A stretch of DNA of 64,000 nucleotides from JAMLHH01 sp037189845 (lineage in GTDB: Bacteria > Bacteroidota > Bacteroidia > Chitinophagales > JADIYW01): the NCBI GenBank assembly GCA_037189845.1, contig JBBCIS010000012.1, forward strand, positions 1 to 64,000, read 5' to 3'. Numbering within the stretch: position 1 is the first letter of the stretch; each line of letters starts with the position of its first letter. Below the pieces are notes generated by a model. The model had not been told where the DNA came from and did no database searches. It saw only the letters and a program-made list of their open reading frames with translations. Below are positions 46,704-55,794 of this stretch, piece after piece. Both the position numbers and the translations under genes were made by a program.

Positions 46704-47868
46704 GTTCCTCATCATCTGAAAATGTTCCTGAGCCATACAGGATATCCCATACCGGCTGGATTTTGTAAGTAGCTCTGTTGAAGATATTCGACAATACGAT
46801 AATGACTGTTTCATCAGCAGGATTCCGAGAAAAGGTAGCTGTATATCCGTGCCACCAGCCATTGTGATAGATGATCTTTCCCTTATCTGCATCATCCAGC
46901 ATTCTCCAGCCATAACCATAATTCTTTCTGCCCGGCTTGTCATTGCTTCTTCCTACAGAAACACTATCAATCGTTGATTGCCTGAAAAGATAAGGATGTG
47001 TATTTGCCCGCTCCCACTTCAGAAGATCTTCTACTGTAGAATAGATATTTTTATCACCCACTATTCCATCTGTTGCGACCATCTTATCCGGAATTCCTCT
47101 GTGCAGATAACCTGTCGTCAGATTTTCTGCAGGCAAATTCTGATTTCTTGAAGAGTAGATATAAGTATGAGTCATTCCCAGCGGGTCAAAAATTCTTTTT
47201 TGCATAAACTCCTCGAATATCATCCCCGACATCTGCTCAATAATTAATGCCAGCAATGCATAATTCGTATTGTTATACGCAAAAGATCTGCCCGGACTAC
47301 CTAACACAGGCGGTGCTTTGGTGATAAGATAATTCAATAAATCCTGATTGGTTTTCTGGCTTTCATCTGCCCAGTCTTTTTCGGTCACTGAAAGATAGTT
47401 GGGTAAACCGGAACGATGGGACAACAAATCTGCTACTGTAACATTGGGATAAGGAAAGTGATCAAAAAAATCCTCCATTTTCTGATTCAGCCTTAATATA
47501 CCATCTTCTACCAGCAGCATTGTCGCCATTGCCGTAAAAGTTTTACTGACCGAAGCAATCTGGAAAACCGAATTCAGATCCAAAGAATCTTTAGTTTCAA
47601 TATTTTTTACACCGAATGAACCGGAATAAATAATATTTCCTTTCCGGGCAATCAGGACGTTACCATTGAATTTTGCATAAGTATGTAAACGCTGAAAATG
47701 CTGATCCAGCTCGCTCTTCCATAATTCAACTTTGGAATTCGGCACACCAATATTACCTACCGGCATCTGATACTTCGACTCCTCTTCAACCGGCTTATCT
47801 GATTCAGAACGATTACAGGAAGATAAAACAGAAAGGGCTACTACTAAAAACAGAACTTTTTTAAACAC
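46693..47868 (-). CDS. serine hydrolase of the beta-lactamase/DD-peptidase family, lipoprotein (391 aa)
   Basis: Penicillin-binding fold. Lipobox LSSC puts the lipidated cysteine at residue 18. Catalytic motifs are S106-V-S-K109, Y198-N-N200 and H335-N-G (the third motif, HNGWW), as in class C-like esterases and D-amino-acid peptidases. This pattern does not by itself imply beta-lactam resistance; most such proteins are esterases or peptidases. It is the second of two tandem homologues, 28 bases after the gene at 47896, presumably one operon. Confidence 0.92.
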   Translation of the reverse strand: MFKKVLFLVVALSVLSSCNRSESDKPVEEESKYQMPVGNIGVPNSKVELWKSELDQHFQRLHTYAKFNGNVLIARKGNIIYSGSFGVKNIETKDSLDLNSVFQIASVSKTFTAMATMLLVEDGILRLNQKMEDFFDHFPYPNVTVADLLSHRSGLPNYLSVTEKDWADESQKTNQDLLNYLITKAPPVLGSPGRSFAYNNTNYALLALIIEQMSGMIFEEFMQKRIFDPLGMTHTYIYSSRNQNLPAENLTTGYLHRGIPDKMVATDGIVGDKNIYSTVEDLLKWERANTHPYLFRQSTIDSVSVGRSNDKPGRKNYGYGWRMLDDADKGKIIYHNGWWHGYTATFSRNPADETVIIVLSNIFNRATYKIQPVWDILYGSGTFSDDEEPSE

Positions 47869-47895
47869 AGGAAAATTTCTTCAGACTACAAACAA

Positions 47896-49344
47896 TTAAT
47901 CGTTTCCTTTGAGATTATCGATGAGCAGCTTCTGGCCTAACTGAATATTTGCAGAAGCCATTTTATTCCACTTTTTCAATGTTTCCACAGTTACATTGAA
48001 CCGCTGAGAGATGTTGAAAAGTGTATCTCCTTTTTTTACTACATAATATTGTGATGCTGCCTCTTTTTTAGGAGCGGAAGTATTTGCTGCTGTAGCAGGA
48101 GAAGCCGGTACTTTTACCAGGTTCTGAAAATTGAAAGGATTCAGATCAAACATGCTTTCTGACTCTTCTTCCTCTTCTTTCTGTGCAAACAACAAGTCGT
48201 TCTTTCCCTTCTCAAAATAATCTGATTTCAATACTGCACTTTCTATCATTGCTGTATTGTAGACAGATTGATTGTACTTATTTGAAAGAATGATGATTGT
48301 GAGGCTATCCTCTATAAATCTTTTGAAGACAATATTGTAATCGTGCCACCAACCGTTGTGGTAAACCATCTTCTTGTCTCCGGACAGTTCCTGCGTCCTC
48401 CAGCCCAATGCATAATCCTTACCTGAAGATCCGCGGGTCTGACCTTCATAAGATTGTTTGATAGTAGATGCTTTCAGAAATTTATTTCCATACCATGCCT
48501 GATCCCATTTCAACAAATCTTCGGCAGTGGAATAAACGCCTTTATCTCCTGCTACTCCATCAAACTTATCCGGCTTTCTGAGCGCCCATGATCCGTTATA
48601 GCCGTATGTCTGTCCTTTTTTTCTTGCCTGCTCAGGATGCCAAATCCAGGTATTTTTCATACCTAATGGCTTGAAAATGTTCTCTTCACAGAAATCAGCA
48701 AACGATTTTTCCGATATTTTTTCTACCAGCGCAGCCAGTACAGCATAGTTGCTGTTATTGTATTTGAATACTAAATTGGCACCGTTCAAAGCTTTAGGGC
48801 GATGTTTGATAAACATATCCATCACATCCTGATTGGAAAGGTAGGTTCCTTTCATCAGACCTCCATAATTCAGATAGTCCGGCAAGCCCGATCTGTGGCA
48901 CAATAAATGGCGGATGGTAACTTTTTTGTAAGGAAATTCAGGGTAATACTCAGTCACCGGATCATCCAGATCCAGCTTACCGCTCTCATACAACAATAAA
49001 ATTGCTCCTGCTGTAAAAGGTTTACTGGTAGATGCCAGCTGAAAAGACGACTCATTGGTCAGGCGCTCACCTGTGGATTTTACAGCGTATCCCAATGATT
49101 TCCTGTAAATCGTCTCCCCTTTATATGCGATCAGGATATTTCCATTGAACCGACCGCTTTGGTATAAGGAGGTATAATGACCGTCTATTGCCGCTACTGA
49201 TTTCTGAAGGTCTTTGTGAAGACTATCATTTCTCAAAAGAAACCCTTCTGATACATTATTATCCTCTGCCCGTACCTGTAAGGAAAAACAGACTACTGCC
49301 AAAAACGTCAGAAAAATATACCTCATACCTTTAACCATCGTCAT
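47896..49344 (-). CDS. secreted serine hydrolase with C-terminal LysM domain (482 aa)
   Basis: Paralogue of the downstream gene: S105-T-S-K108, Y195-N-N197 and H329-N-G (HNGWW) are the catalytic motifs. The signal peptide begins at M7 (MRYIFLTFLAVVCFSLQVRA), with cleavage before EDNN; starts at M1 or M7 are both possible. A low-complexity acidic then alanine/proline linker (about 390-430) leads to a LysM domain (YVVKKGDTLFNISQRFNV onward, about 432-478), which should hold the enzyme on peptidoglycan. This fusion is not found in its tandem partner, which is a lipoprotein instead. Confidence 0.92.
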   Translation of the reverse strand: MTMVKGMRYIFLTFLAVVCFSLQVRAEDNNVSEGFLLRNDSLHKDLQKSVAAIDGHYTSLYQSGRFNGNILIAYKGETIYRKSLGYAVKSTGERLTNESSFQLASTSKPFTAGAILLLYESGKLDLDDPVTEYYPEFPYKKVTIRHLLCHRSGLPDYLNYGGLMKGTYLSNQDVMDMFIKHRPKALNGANLVFKYNNSNYAVLAALVEKISEKSFADFCEENIFKPLGMKNTWIWHPEQARKKGQTYGYNGSWALRKPDKFDGVAGDKGVYSTAEDLLKWDQAWYGNKFLKASTIKQSYEGQTRGSSGKDYALGWRTQELSGDKKMVYHNGWWHDYNIVFKRFIEDSLTIIILSNKYNQSVYNTAMIESAVLKSDYFEKGKNDLLFAQKEEEEESESMFDLNPFNFQNLVKVPASPATAANTSAPKKEAASQYYVVKKGDTLFNISQRFNVTVETLKKWNKMASANIQLGQKLLIDNLKGND

Positions 49345-49694
49345 AAAATTAAGCCACTTTTCCTGCGGGACATAAGCTTAACAAAGTTTTAACCGGCAGG
49401 CAGAAAGTGCATGTTTCCACAATATAACGCACAACAATTTAGGATTATTCACATATTTATCCACAAAAGTGGAATTAAATTTTTTCAGTAAATAAAACCT
49501 GTAGGCACATAGTCTTTTATGGTTTGTAAGTGATGTGTTTTAAATTTTAATCGATATTATTCTGAACTTTTTTCAAAAAATGCTCCGCTACCATTTTTGG
49601 TTTTCTCCGATTTACCCTGAAAAAGGCAAATGAGTTTTCACTTGATTTAACCTCACTGAAAAGTTGGAATTGTCGGGCCTATATCGGCTGCTAA
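49345..49694. other. AT-rich gene-free region with DnaA boxes (candidate origin)
   Basis: About 350 bases without a gene, between two genes read leftwards. It is strongly A/T-rich. Two perfect DnaA boxes lie at 49445-49465 and weaker 7-of-9 sites are near 49413-49421 (GTTTCCACA) and 49424-49432 (TAACGCACA), with one on the other strand near 49533. dnaA itself is not in the window. Confidence 0.5.
49445..49465 (+). promoter_or_regulatory. pair of consensus DnaA boxes
   Basis: TTATTCACA (49445-49453) and TTATCCACA (49457-49465), both exact matches to TTATnCACA in the same orientation, three bases apart. Confidence 0.65.
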
Positions 49695-50942
49695 TTATTC
49701 AGTCAAAAGATTGATCACCAGACCTGATTTAAGCTTTGGTTCAAACCAGGTAGATTTAGGCGGCATAATCATATCGTTGTCTGCAATGGACATCAGCTGA
49801 TCCAATGTCACCGGGTAAAATGCAAAAGCGATGGCCATTTCTCCGCTATCTACTCTTTTACTCAGCTCTTCCAGACCTCTGATACCTCCTACAAAATCTA
49901 TTCTTTTATCGGTACGCTGATCTTTGATTCCAAAGATAGGATCTAAAACATACTGGCTTAAAACTGTCACATCCAGCCCTTTGATCGGATCGGCATCATC
50001 ATAAGCATGTGGTTTTGCCTTCAATGCATACCATTTCCCGCCAACATACATGCTGAACTCATGTAAAGCTGCCGGCTTGTATAAAGCCGTTTTTTCTTCC
50101 ACGTCAAAATCCGGTGCAAGCAAATCAAGAATATCTTCTACGCTATGACCATTCAAATCTTTCACGAGCCTGTTGTAATCAATGATCTGTAGCTGTTCAG
50201 ACGGAAACAGGCAGGAAAGGAAAAAATTAAAAGATTCTTCCCCGGTGTAATTCCCTTTTTCATCTCTGATAGCAGTACCTACTTTTGCTGATGCTGCAGA
50301 ACGATGGTGCCCGTCAGCGATATAGCTTGCAGGTACATGCTGAGCAAATAAATCCTGAAATTGTTGTAAAATACCGGGATCACTCACTTTCCATAGCTGG
50401 TGTACTACATTCAGCTCATCTGTAAAATCTACCAAAGGAGCTTCCTGAATGATCGTATTCACCAGATCATCGATCGCATCTACCTTTCTGTAGGTCAGAA
50501 ATACCATACCCGGTTGTGCCATTTTAGTCTTCATGTGACGAATCCGGTCATTTTCTTTTGCGGTCAGGGTGAGCTCATGCTTTTTGATGGTATTGTTAAA
50601 GTAGTCGTCTATGGATGAGCCGGCTACTAATCCGGTCTGCCTTCTGCCGTCCATCACCTGCGAATAAATATACATGGAAGGAGCTTCATCACGAACCAGA
50701 TATCCTTCACTGATGAATTTCTGAAATACTTCATTGCCTTTTGCATACACCTCATCTGCATACTGATCTACAGTAGCATCAAAATGTACTTCCGGTTTGG
50801 AGATCTGCAAAAAAGTCAATGGTTCCTTCGCATATTCAGCTCTGGCCTCTTCAGAGTTTAGAACATCATAAGGTTTTGCTGCGATTCTTGAAGTGAGTTC
50901 TAATTTTGGTCTGAGACCTCTGAAGGGACGAATATTTACCAT
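49695..50942 (-). CDS. DUF1015 family protein (415 aa)
   Basis: Cytosolic protein of the DUF1015 family (also called HhH-GPD-like or SerB-associated in some genomes). Recognised by FRGLRPKLELTSRIAAKPYDVLNSEEARAEY at the start, YIYSQVMDGRRQTGLVAG, and the conserved YIADGHHRSAASAK block in the middle, plus the C-terminal MIMPPKSTWFEPKLKSGLVI. It is often adjacent to serA/serC and was proposed to be linked to serine metabolism, but no biochemical role is established; serC here lies 42 kb away. Monocistronic, with an exact -7 element. Confidence 0.88.
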   Translation of the reverse strand: MVNIRPFRGLRPKLELTSRIAAKPYDVLNSEEARAEYAKEPLTFLQISKPEVHFDATVDQYADEVYAKGNEVFQKFISEGYLVRDEAPSMYIYSQVMDGRRQTGLVAGSSIDDYFNNTIKKHELTLTAKENDRIRHMKTKMAQPGMVFLTYRKVDAIDDLVNTIIQEAPLVDFTDELNVVHQLWKVSDPGILQQFQDLFAQHVPASYIADGHHRSAASAKVGTAIRDEKGNYTGEESFNFFLSCLFPSEQLQIIDYNRLVKDLNGHSVEDILDLLAPDFDVEEKTALYKPAALHEFSMYVGGKWYALKAKPHAYDDADPIKGLDVTVLSQYVLDPIFGIKDQRTDKRIDFVGGIRGLEELSKRVDSGEMAIAFAFYPVTLDQLMSIADNDMIMPPKSTWFEPKLKSGLVINLLTE

Positions 50943-50958
50943 GATTTTTAGAGTTGCC

Positions 50959-50966
50959 CAAAGATA
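50959..50966 (-). promoter_or_regulatory. -7 element of the DUF1015 gene
   Basis: TATCTTTG on the minus strand, exact TAnnTTTG, 16 bases before the ATG; a TTG lies only 14 bases upstream. Confidence 0.5.
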
Positions 50967-51051
50967 AAGCTGAATTCACGCAATCGAAAATTTTTTGAAG
51001 GGAAAGTTAAGATGACCATCCAGCTGCACAGCTTACAAAACTATTCTCCGG

Positions 51052-51345
51052 CTACAATTCGTAATCCACACAGGCGCGCGCAGTACGTACACTTCCGATA
51101 AATCCTGCAACTTCCTTGTGCAAAGGATGTACCTGATAAGCATTCAATGCCCCGATACTTTCAAAATCGCTGTTGAGCACCACATCCCAGTTATCCAGAG
51201 GAGCATCAGGACTGTTTATTCCCACTTCGATATGAAGAAGTCCCGGAATTTTATCTTTCAAAGCTTCCAGATCCGTTTTGATTTTCTGAGCAGTTTCAGC
51301 TTTGTTTTCTTCTTTCAGATTCCAGAATACAATATGACGTACCAT
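51052..51345 (-). CDS. Dabb-domain (stress responsive A/B barrel) protein (97 aa)
   Basis: Small ferredoxin-like alpha/beta barrel protein of the Dabb family: VRHIVFWNLKEENK at the N-terminus and YQVHPLHKEVAGFI near the C-terminus are the recognisable blocks, with the family histidine in VRH and the VHPLH loop. Members include stress proteins and small cyclases; the substrate is not predictable. Starts at the ATG just before a gene on the other strand; the two genes are divergent with 74 bases between coding starts. Confidence 0.9.
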   Translation of the reverse strand: MVRHIVFWNLKEENKAETAQKIKTDLEALKDKIPGLLHIEVGINSPDAPLDNWDVVLNSDFESIGALNAYQVHPLHKEVAGFIGSVRTARACVDYEL

Positions 51346-51419
51346 TTTAGTTATAGTTGTTTATATTAGAAGTTTCTCACAAATTATCTGACAGGATTAA
51401 TTGTGCGTCTATTAAAGCC

Positions 51420-52583
51420 ATGAAAATAATATATTTTTTAGCAGGTATTTTAGTTCTCTTTTTATGTTCATGTACAAAGGAAGGGAAAATCCTGCCCCGG
51501 CTTCTGATCAGCACCAATAAGGATATCAGAATGCACAAAAACATCTCTTCTGATTTTATATGGGTGGATCTGTCCGATACACTACAATTAAAAGGGAAAG
51601 TAAAATACAGGGGCGGTCACTCACTGAGATATGAGAAGAAATCCTATGCGGTAGAATTCACCGAAAAAGTAATGTTAGCAGAGCTGCCGTTAGAAGATGA
51701 TTGGGTGCTCAATGCAAGCTATATTGACAAAACATTCATGCGTCATAAGCTGGGATATGATCTGTTTATGAAAATGAGCAGGAACAATAAAGCACCACTT
51801 TCAACATATATTACCGTATTTGAGAATGGCCGTTATAAAGGAATATTCATCTTGATGCAAAAACTGACAGCGAATGTGCTGGATATAAAACAGGACGGAC
51901 TATTATTCAAAGAACCTCCGGTTTTTTATGCCGGGGAAATGAAATTTCAGGAAGATAGCAACCTGTTCCAGCAGAAATTCCCTAAAATCAGGCAAAAAGA
52001 CAAGAAAGAAATCTTATTACAATTCAGGGAATTTTTACTTCAGTCCGACGAGAAGGAATTTGCTGAAAAGATTTATCAATGGGTAGATATACAGAATGTA
52101 GCAGACTGGTACACTCTCGTGCTTTTTGCAAATGCTGGGGATAATATTGTCAAAAACTTTTACCTGTATAAAACGGATGCTAGGACTCCTTTCAGGATCG
52201 CATTATGGGATTTTGATCATTCTTTTGGTCGCGACGGAGACGGTGAAAGAAATCTCATGAAAAATCCAGCCAACTTTAAAAGCTCTGTATTATTCACCAG
52301 ATTAAGAGAAAATCCATATCTGAACTTTAATGCTCTTCTGGAACAAAGATGGAAGACGCTGAGAGAAAATGACGTTATCAGCTATAAGGAAATCAACAAA
52401 ATGATTGCTGAAAATCATGAAAAAATTTATCCTTATATTTCACAAAATCAGGCAATATGGCCTTACGATTCTCCAAATTATTTTGACAACAATAATTATT
52501 ATCAGGAAATAGCATTCATGAGAAGCTTCATAAAAAACAGAATAATTGAATTGGATAAGATTTTCTGCTATCCGGACAACTGA
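51420..52583 (+). CDS. CotH kinase family lipoprotein (387 aa)
   Basis: Lipoprotein with the signal sequence MKIIYFLAGILVLFLCSC (lipobox LCSC). The domain matches the CotH kinase family: RGGHSLRYEKKSYAVEF, LEDDWVLNASYIDKTFMRHKLGYDLF, then YKGIFILMQKL and ALWDFDHSFGRDGDG, whose acidic residues stand for the DxDxxFG kinase motif. CotH proteins in spores phosphorylate coat proteins; in non-spore formers the role is unknown. The start at 51420 was chosen because only it gives a signal peptide; the frame is open to a TTG at 51357. Ends two bases before the convergent ABC gene. Confidence 0.85.
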   Translation: MKIIYFLAGILVLFLCSCTKEGKILPRLLISTNKDIRMHKNISSDFIWVDLSDTLQLKGKVKYRGGHSLRYEKKSYAVEFTEKVMLAELPLEDDWVLNASYIDKTFMRHKLGYDLFMKMSRNNKAPLSTYITVFENGRYKGIFILMQKLTANVLDIKQDGLLFKEPPVFYAGEMKFQEDSNLFQQKFPKIRQKDKKEILLQFREFLLQSDEKEFAEKIYQWVDIQNVADWYTLVLFANAGDNIVKNFYLYKTDARTPFRIALWDFDHSFGRDGDGERNLMKNPANFKSSVLFTRLRENPYLNFNALLEQRWKTLRENDVISYKEINKMIAENHEKIYPYISQNQAIWPYDSPNYFDNNNYYQEIAFMRSFIKNRIIELDKIFCYPDN

Positions 52584-52585
52584 TG

Positions 52586-54349
52586 TTAATGTGCAAACTG
52601 CATTTCCACTAATCTTCTGTAGTAGCCGTCGTCTTCCTGCAACAATTCTTCATGATTGCCCATTTCCTTGATCTCACCTTTGTCTAAAACAATGATTTTA
52701 TCAGCATGCTGTATTGTACTCAACCGATGCGCTATAATGATGGAGGTTCTGCCTTTGACTAATTTTTCAATAGCATTCTGAATCATGATTTCAGATTCCG
52801 TGTCAATAGAAGATGTGGCTTCATCCAGAATCAGAATAGATGGATCGTACACCAATACCCTGATGAAAGAGATCAATTGTCGCTGACCGGCAGAAAGTGT
52901 GGCTCCACGTTCCATGACATTGTAGTCATATCCTCCGGGCATTTCCAGAATGAAGTCGTGAGCTCCTACCAGTTTTGCAGCTTCGACAACTTTTTCTTTA
53001 CTGATGGCAGGATTTTTTAGGGTAATATTTTCCAGAATAGATCCCGAAAACAGGAATACATCCTGCATCACTGTGCCGATAGAGCTTCTCAATGCTGACA
53101 ACTGGTATTGCCTGATGGGAATATTGTCTACCAGAATATCTCCTTTCTGTATCTCATAAAAACGATTGAGAATATTGATAGTAGAAGTTTTACCTGAACC
53201 GGTCGCACCAACCAATGCTACGGTCTGTCCCGGCTGCACATCGAAGTGGATACCTTTCAGTACGAAATCTTCTTCATTATAGGAAAACCAAACCTCTTTG
53301 AATTCAATTTTACCGGCTATTCTTTCCGGTGCATAGGTTCCTTTATCTTCTATTTTTTCATCAGTATCCAGAATTTTGAAAACTCTGTCTGCTGCCACAA
53401 TACCCATCTGGAGCGTATTGAATTTATCTGCCAGCATTCTCAGAGGACGAAAAGCGAGATTCAAATACTGATAAAAGGCGATAAATATCCCGACCTCCAC
53501 TACAGATCCCGGTTTCATAATAAGCTTGGCGCCATACCAAAGCATAATGGCGACTGCTATAGATAAGATGATCTCCACTATCGGAAAAAAGATAGAAAAG
53601 TACCAGACCGATTTCAGATTGGCATCACGATGTTCCTTATTGATGTTTTCAAATTTTTCCAGCTCTCTTTTCTGAGCATTGAAAATCTGAACGATGCGCA
53701 TGCCCGTGATATGCTCCTGCACAAAGGCATTCATCTGCCCTACCTTTTCTCTCACTTCATTGAAAGAATCTTTGACCGCTTCTTTGAAGATATACGTGCT
53801 CCAGATGATGAAAGGGAAAGTTACAATACAAGCCAATGCCAGCTCCCAGTTGATAGAAAACATGAAGCCTATTACAACAAAGAATGTCAATACATCCGAA
53901 ATAATCGTAATAAACCCTTCTGAAAAAATATTACTGACAGCTTCTACATCATTGATGGTTCTGGTCGTTACAATTCCGATCGGTGTACGGTCAAAAAATC
54001 TCAGTCTCATGCTTTCCACATGTTTGAAAACTTTGACCCTCAGATATTTAATGACTGACTGACCTAAATCAGTAGTATAAAAGCTGAAAAGATATTTGGT
54101 TAAGAACTCACCCAATAGTACTACAGCAACAATCACTGCCATTCTTGTCAACCCGTCTTTATCATACCGGACGATATAATCATCCACCATGATCTGGGTC
54201 AGCCAGGGTCTTACCGATGTCAGAAGCGCTGAAATAATACCCATGATTACACAAAGCCACAACAGATTTCTGAATGGCTGTGCCAGGTCTAATACTCTTT
54301 TAAGTGTCGGCCAGTCCTTGATGAACGTAGATTTGTTATTTTGACTCAC
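52586..54349 (-). CDS. ABC exporter, MsbA-like half-transporter (587 aa)
   Basis: Six transmembrane helices (about 30-310) followed by a nucleotide-binding domain with Walker A GATGSGKT, Q-loop GTVMQDVFLFSG, signature LSAGQRQ, Walker B ILILDEATSSID and the switch histidine in IIAHRLSTI. It should work as a homodimer exporting a lipid or hydrophobic compound. The start overlaps the truA stop by four bases (ATGA), so it is coupled to truA. The substrate cannot be deduced. Confidence 0.95.
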   Translation of the reverse strand: MSQNNKSTFIKDWPTLKRVLDLAQPFRNLLWLCVIMGIISALLTSVRPWLTQIMVDDYIVRYDKDGLTRMAVIVAVVLLGEFLTKYLFSFYTTDLGQSVIKYLRVKVFKHVESMRLRFFDRTPIGIVTTRTINDVEAVSNIFSEGFITIISDVLTFFVVIGFMFSINWELALACIVTFPFIIWSTYIFKEAVKDSFNEVREKVGQMNAFVQEHITGMRIVQIFNAQKRELEKFENINKEHRDANLKSVWYFSIFFPIVEIILSIAVAIMLWYGAKLIMKPGSVVEVGIFIAFYQYLNLAFRPLRMLADKFNTLQMGIVAADRVFKILDTDEKIEDKGTYAPERIAGKIEFKEVWFSYNEEDFVLKGIHFDVQPGQTVALVGATGSGKTSTINILNRFYEIQKGDILVDNIPIRQYQLSALRSSIGTVMQDVFLFSGSILENITLKNPAISKEKVVEAAKLVGAHDFILEMPGGYDYNVMERGATLSAGQRQLISFIRVLVYDPSILILDEATSSIDTESEIMIQNAIEKLVKGRTSIIIAHRLSTIQHADKIIVLDKGEIKEMGNHEELLQEDDGYYRRLVEMQFAH

Positions 54350-55098
54350 AATGAGATAAATGAATTTTCAGGATAATCAATTGACCATAAATGTAGTCCG
54401 CAGGCAGGAGCCGTCATACTGAGATGAATCGTTTTTTGCGTTTTGACTTCTTCCATGATGTCTGCCAGGGTTCTTTTCCCACAACCTATCATCAAAGATG
54501 TTCCTACTATTGCTCTGACCATATTTCTCAAAAATCTGTTGGCATGAATATCCAGCTTACAACCGTTTTCAGTTTTCGTCCAAACTGCTCTGGTCACCGT
54601 ACATCTTCCATGCGTGTTGTCACTTCCTTTTTTTTCAAAAGATGAAAAATCTTCCACATTCAGCAATTGCCTGCAGAACTCATTCATCAATTCTAAATCC
54701 GGCTTCACGCTCTGACGAAAATAATAGCTTCTGTCAGACAAAAACGGATCTTTCCGGTAATGGATAAAATACTGATAGCTTCTGGACTCCGCAGAAAATC
54801 TGGCATGTACATCATCCTGAGAGGTCATCATTTCAATAACAGCAATATCTTCAGTCAGAAATGAATTCAGCGCATATACCGTTTGTTGATCCAGAACTTT
54901 CTCAGTATCAAAATGTACAAAATATGAATGTGCATGCACGCCTGTATCCGTACGGCCACAACCTACTGTTTCCACTTCTTCCCTCAGAATAGTACTCAAT
55001 GCTTTTTCCAGCTCACCCTGTACCGATGGTGCATTATTCTGGCGTTGCCAGCCATGAAGTTTTGTGCCTTTGTAACATAGATGTATAAAATAGCGCAT
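54346..55098 (-). CDS. truA: tRNA pseudouridine synthase A
   Basis: Modifies positions 38-40 of tRNA anticodon stems. The catalytic aspartate is D51 in GCGRTDTGVHA; the N-terminal MRYFIHLCYKGTKLHGWQRQ and the later RFLRNMVRAIVG are typical. Length is 250 residues from the ATG at 55098, chosen because the -7 element at 55122 lies just upstream; the open frame starts at 55134. The following ABC exporter overlaps by four bases; truA and this exporter often stand together near DUF4293 in Bacteroidota, to my recollection. Confidence 0.93.
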   Translation of the reverse strand: MRYFIHLCYKGTKLHGWQRQNNAPSVQGELEKALSTILREEVETVGCGRTDTGVHAHSYFVHFDTEKVLDQQTVYALNSFLTEDIAVIEMMTSQDDVHARFSAESRSYQYFIHYRKDPFLSDRSYYFRQSVKPDLELMNEFCRQLLNVEDFSSFEKKGSDNTHGRCTVTRAVWTKTENGCKLDIHANRFLRNMVRAIVGTSLMIGCGKRTLADIMEEVKTQKTIHLSMTAPACGLHLWSIDYPENSFISL

Positions 55099-55121
55099 TG
55101 AAACACAGAAAATTGAGAACA

Positions 55122-55129
55122 CAAAGATA
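55122..55129 (-). promoter_or_regulatory. truA -7 element
   Basis: TATCTTTG on the minus strand, exact TAnnTTTG, 23 bases before the ATG; a TTG occurs only 13 bases upstream, closer than usual. Confidence 0.5.
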
Positions 55130-55243
55130 GCCAAACAGAATGCAATCCCGCTGAAAAATGAGCGAATCCTACAAGGAAAGCAACAAGTTTAGATTTTTTA
55201 TGTTTTTTAGAAGCAAGTGTTTATTCAAAATTAAATTCAACCC

Positions 55244-55747
55244 ATGGAGATCAACAACATTTCCTCCTTTTTAGATTATTATGGCAAGATCCGCCAAAGA
55301 ACAAAACGGCTGATAGCAGTTATTCCTGAGCAACATCTGGATTGGGCATATCTTCCGGGAAAATTCACAATTGCAGATCAGATCAGGCATATTGCCGCTA
55401 TAGAAAGATACATGTTTGCGGAAACGATTGCCGGAAGGCCCTGCATATATAAGGGCTGTGGCAAAGAGCTGGCGGATGGATATGAAAATATTCTCCTGTA
55501 TTTTGATAAAATGCATGAAGAATCATCAGAGATCTTCCGCAATCTGACAGATGAAGATCTACGGCGTAAATGCATGACTCCCGGAAATACAGAAATCACT
55601 ATCTGGAAGTGGCTGAGGGCAATGACCGAACATGAGATCCACCATCGTGCCCAGCTATATCTTTACCTCAATATGTTGCAGATAAAAACACCTCCCATTT
55701 TTGGTCTGACTTCTGAGGAAGTTGCTGAAAACAGCGTGGGGGTTTAA
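55244..55747 (+). CDS. DinB family protein (167 aa)
   Basis: Four-helix metal-binding protein. The three histidines expected for DinB_2/YfiT-like proteins are visible: one in IADQIRHIAAIER (H48) and two in MTEHEIHHRAQLYLYL (H130 and H134). Such proteins bind a divalent metal and some act as thiol transferases (bacillithiol or mycothiol S-transferases); the donor here is unknown. It is read in the same direction as DUF4293, but a -7 element lies between, so a separate start is likely. Confidence 0.85.
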   Translation: MEINNISSFLDYYGKIRQRTKRLIAVIPEQHLDWAYLPGKFTIADQIRHIAAIERYMFAETIAGRPCIYKGCGKELADGYENILLYFDKMHEESSEIFRNLTDEDLRRKCMTPGNTEITIWKWLRAMTEHEIHHRAQLYLYLNMLQIKTPPIFGLTSEEVAENSVGV

Positions 55748-55766
55748 ACTTCGGAAAAGGTTTTAC

Positions 55767-55774
55767 TATATTTG
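55767..55774 (+). promoter_or_regulatory. DUF4293 gene -7 element
   Basis: TATATTTG, exact TAnnTTTG, 20 bases before the ATG. No TTG at a normal distance. Confidence 0.5.
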
Positions 55775-55794
55775 GCTCTCTCAAAATTGATCGT

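Noticed and set aside
46693..49344. Beta-lactam resistance genes
   Set aside because: The SxxK/YxN/HxG motifs are shared by many esterases and peptidases; nothing shows hydrolysis of beta-lactams.
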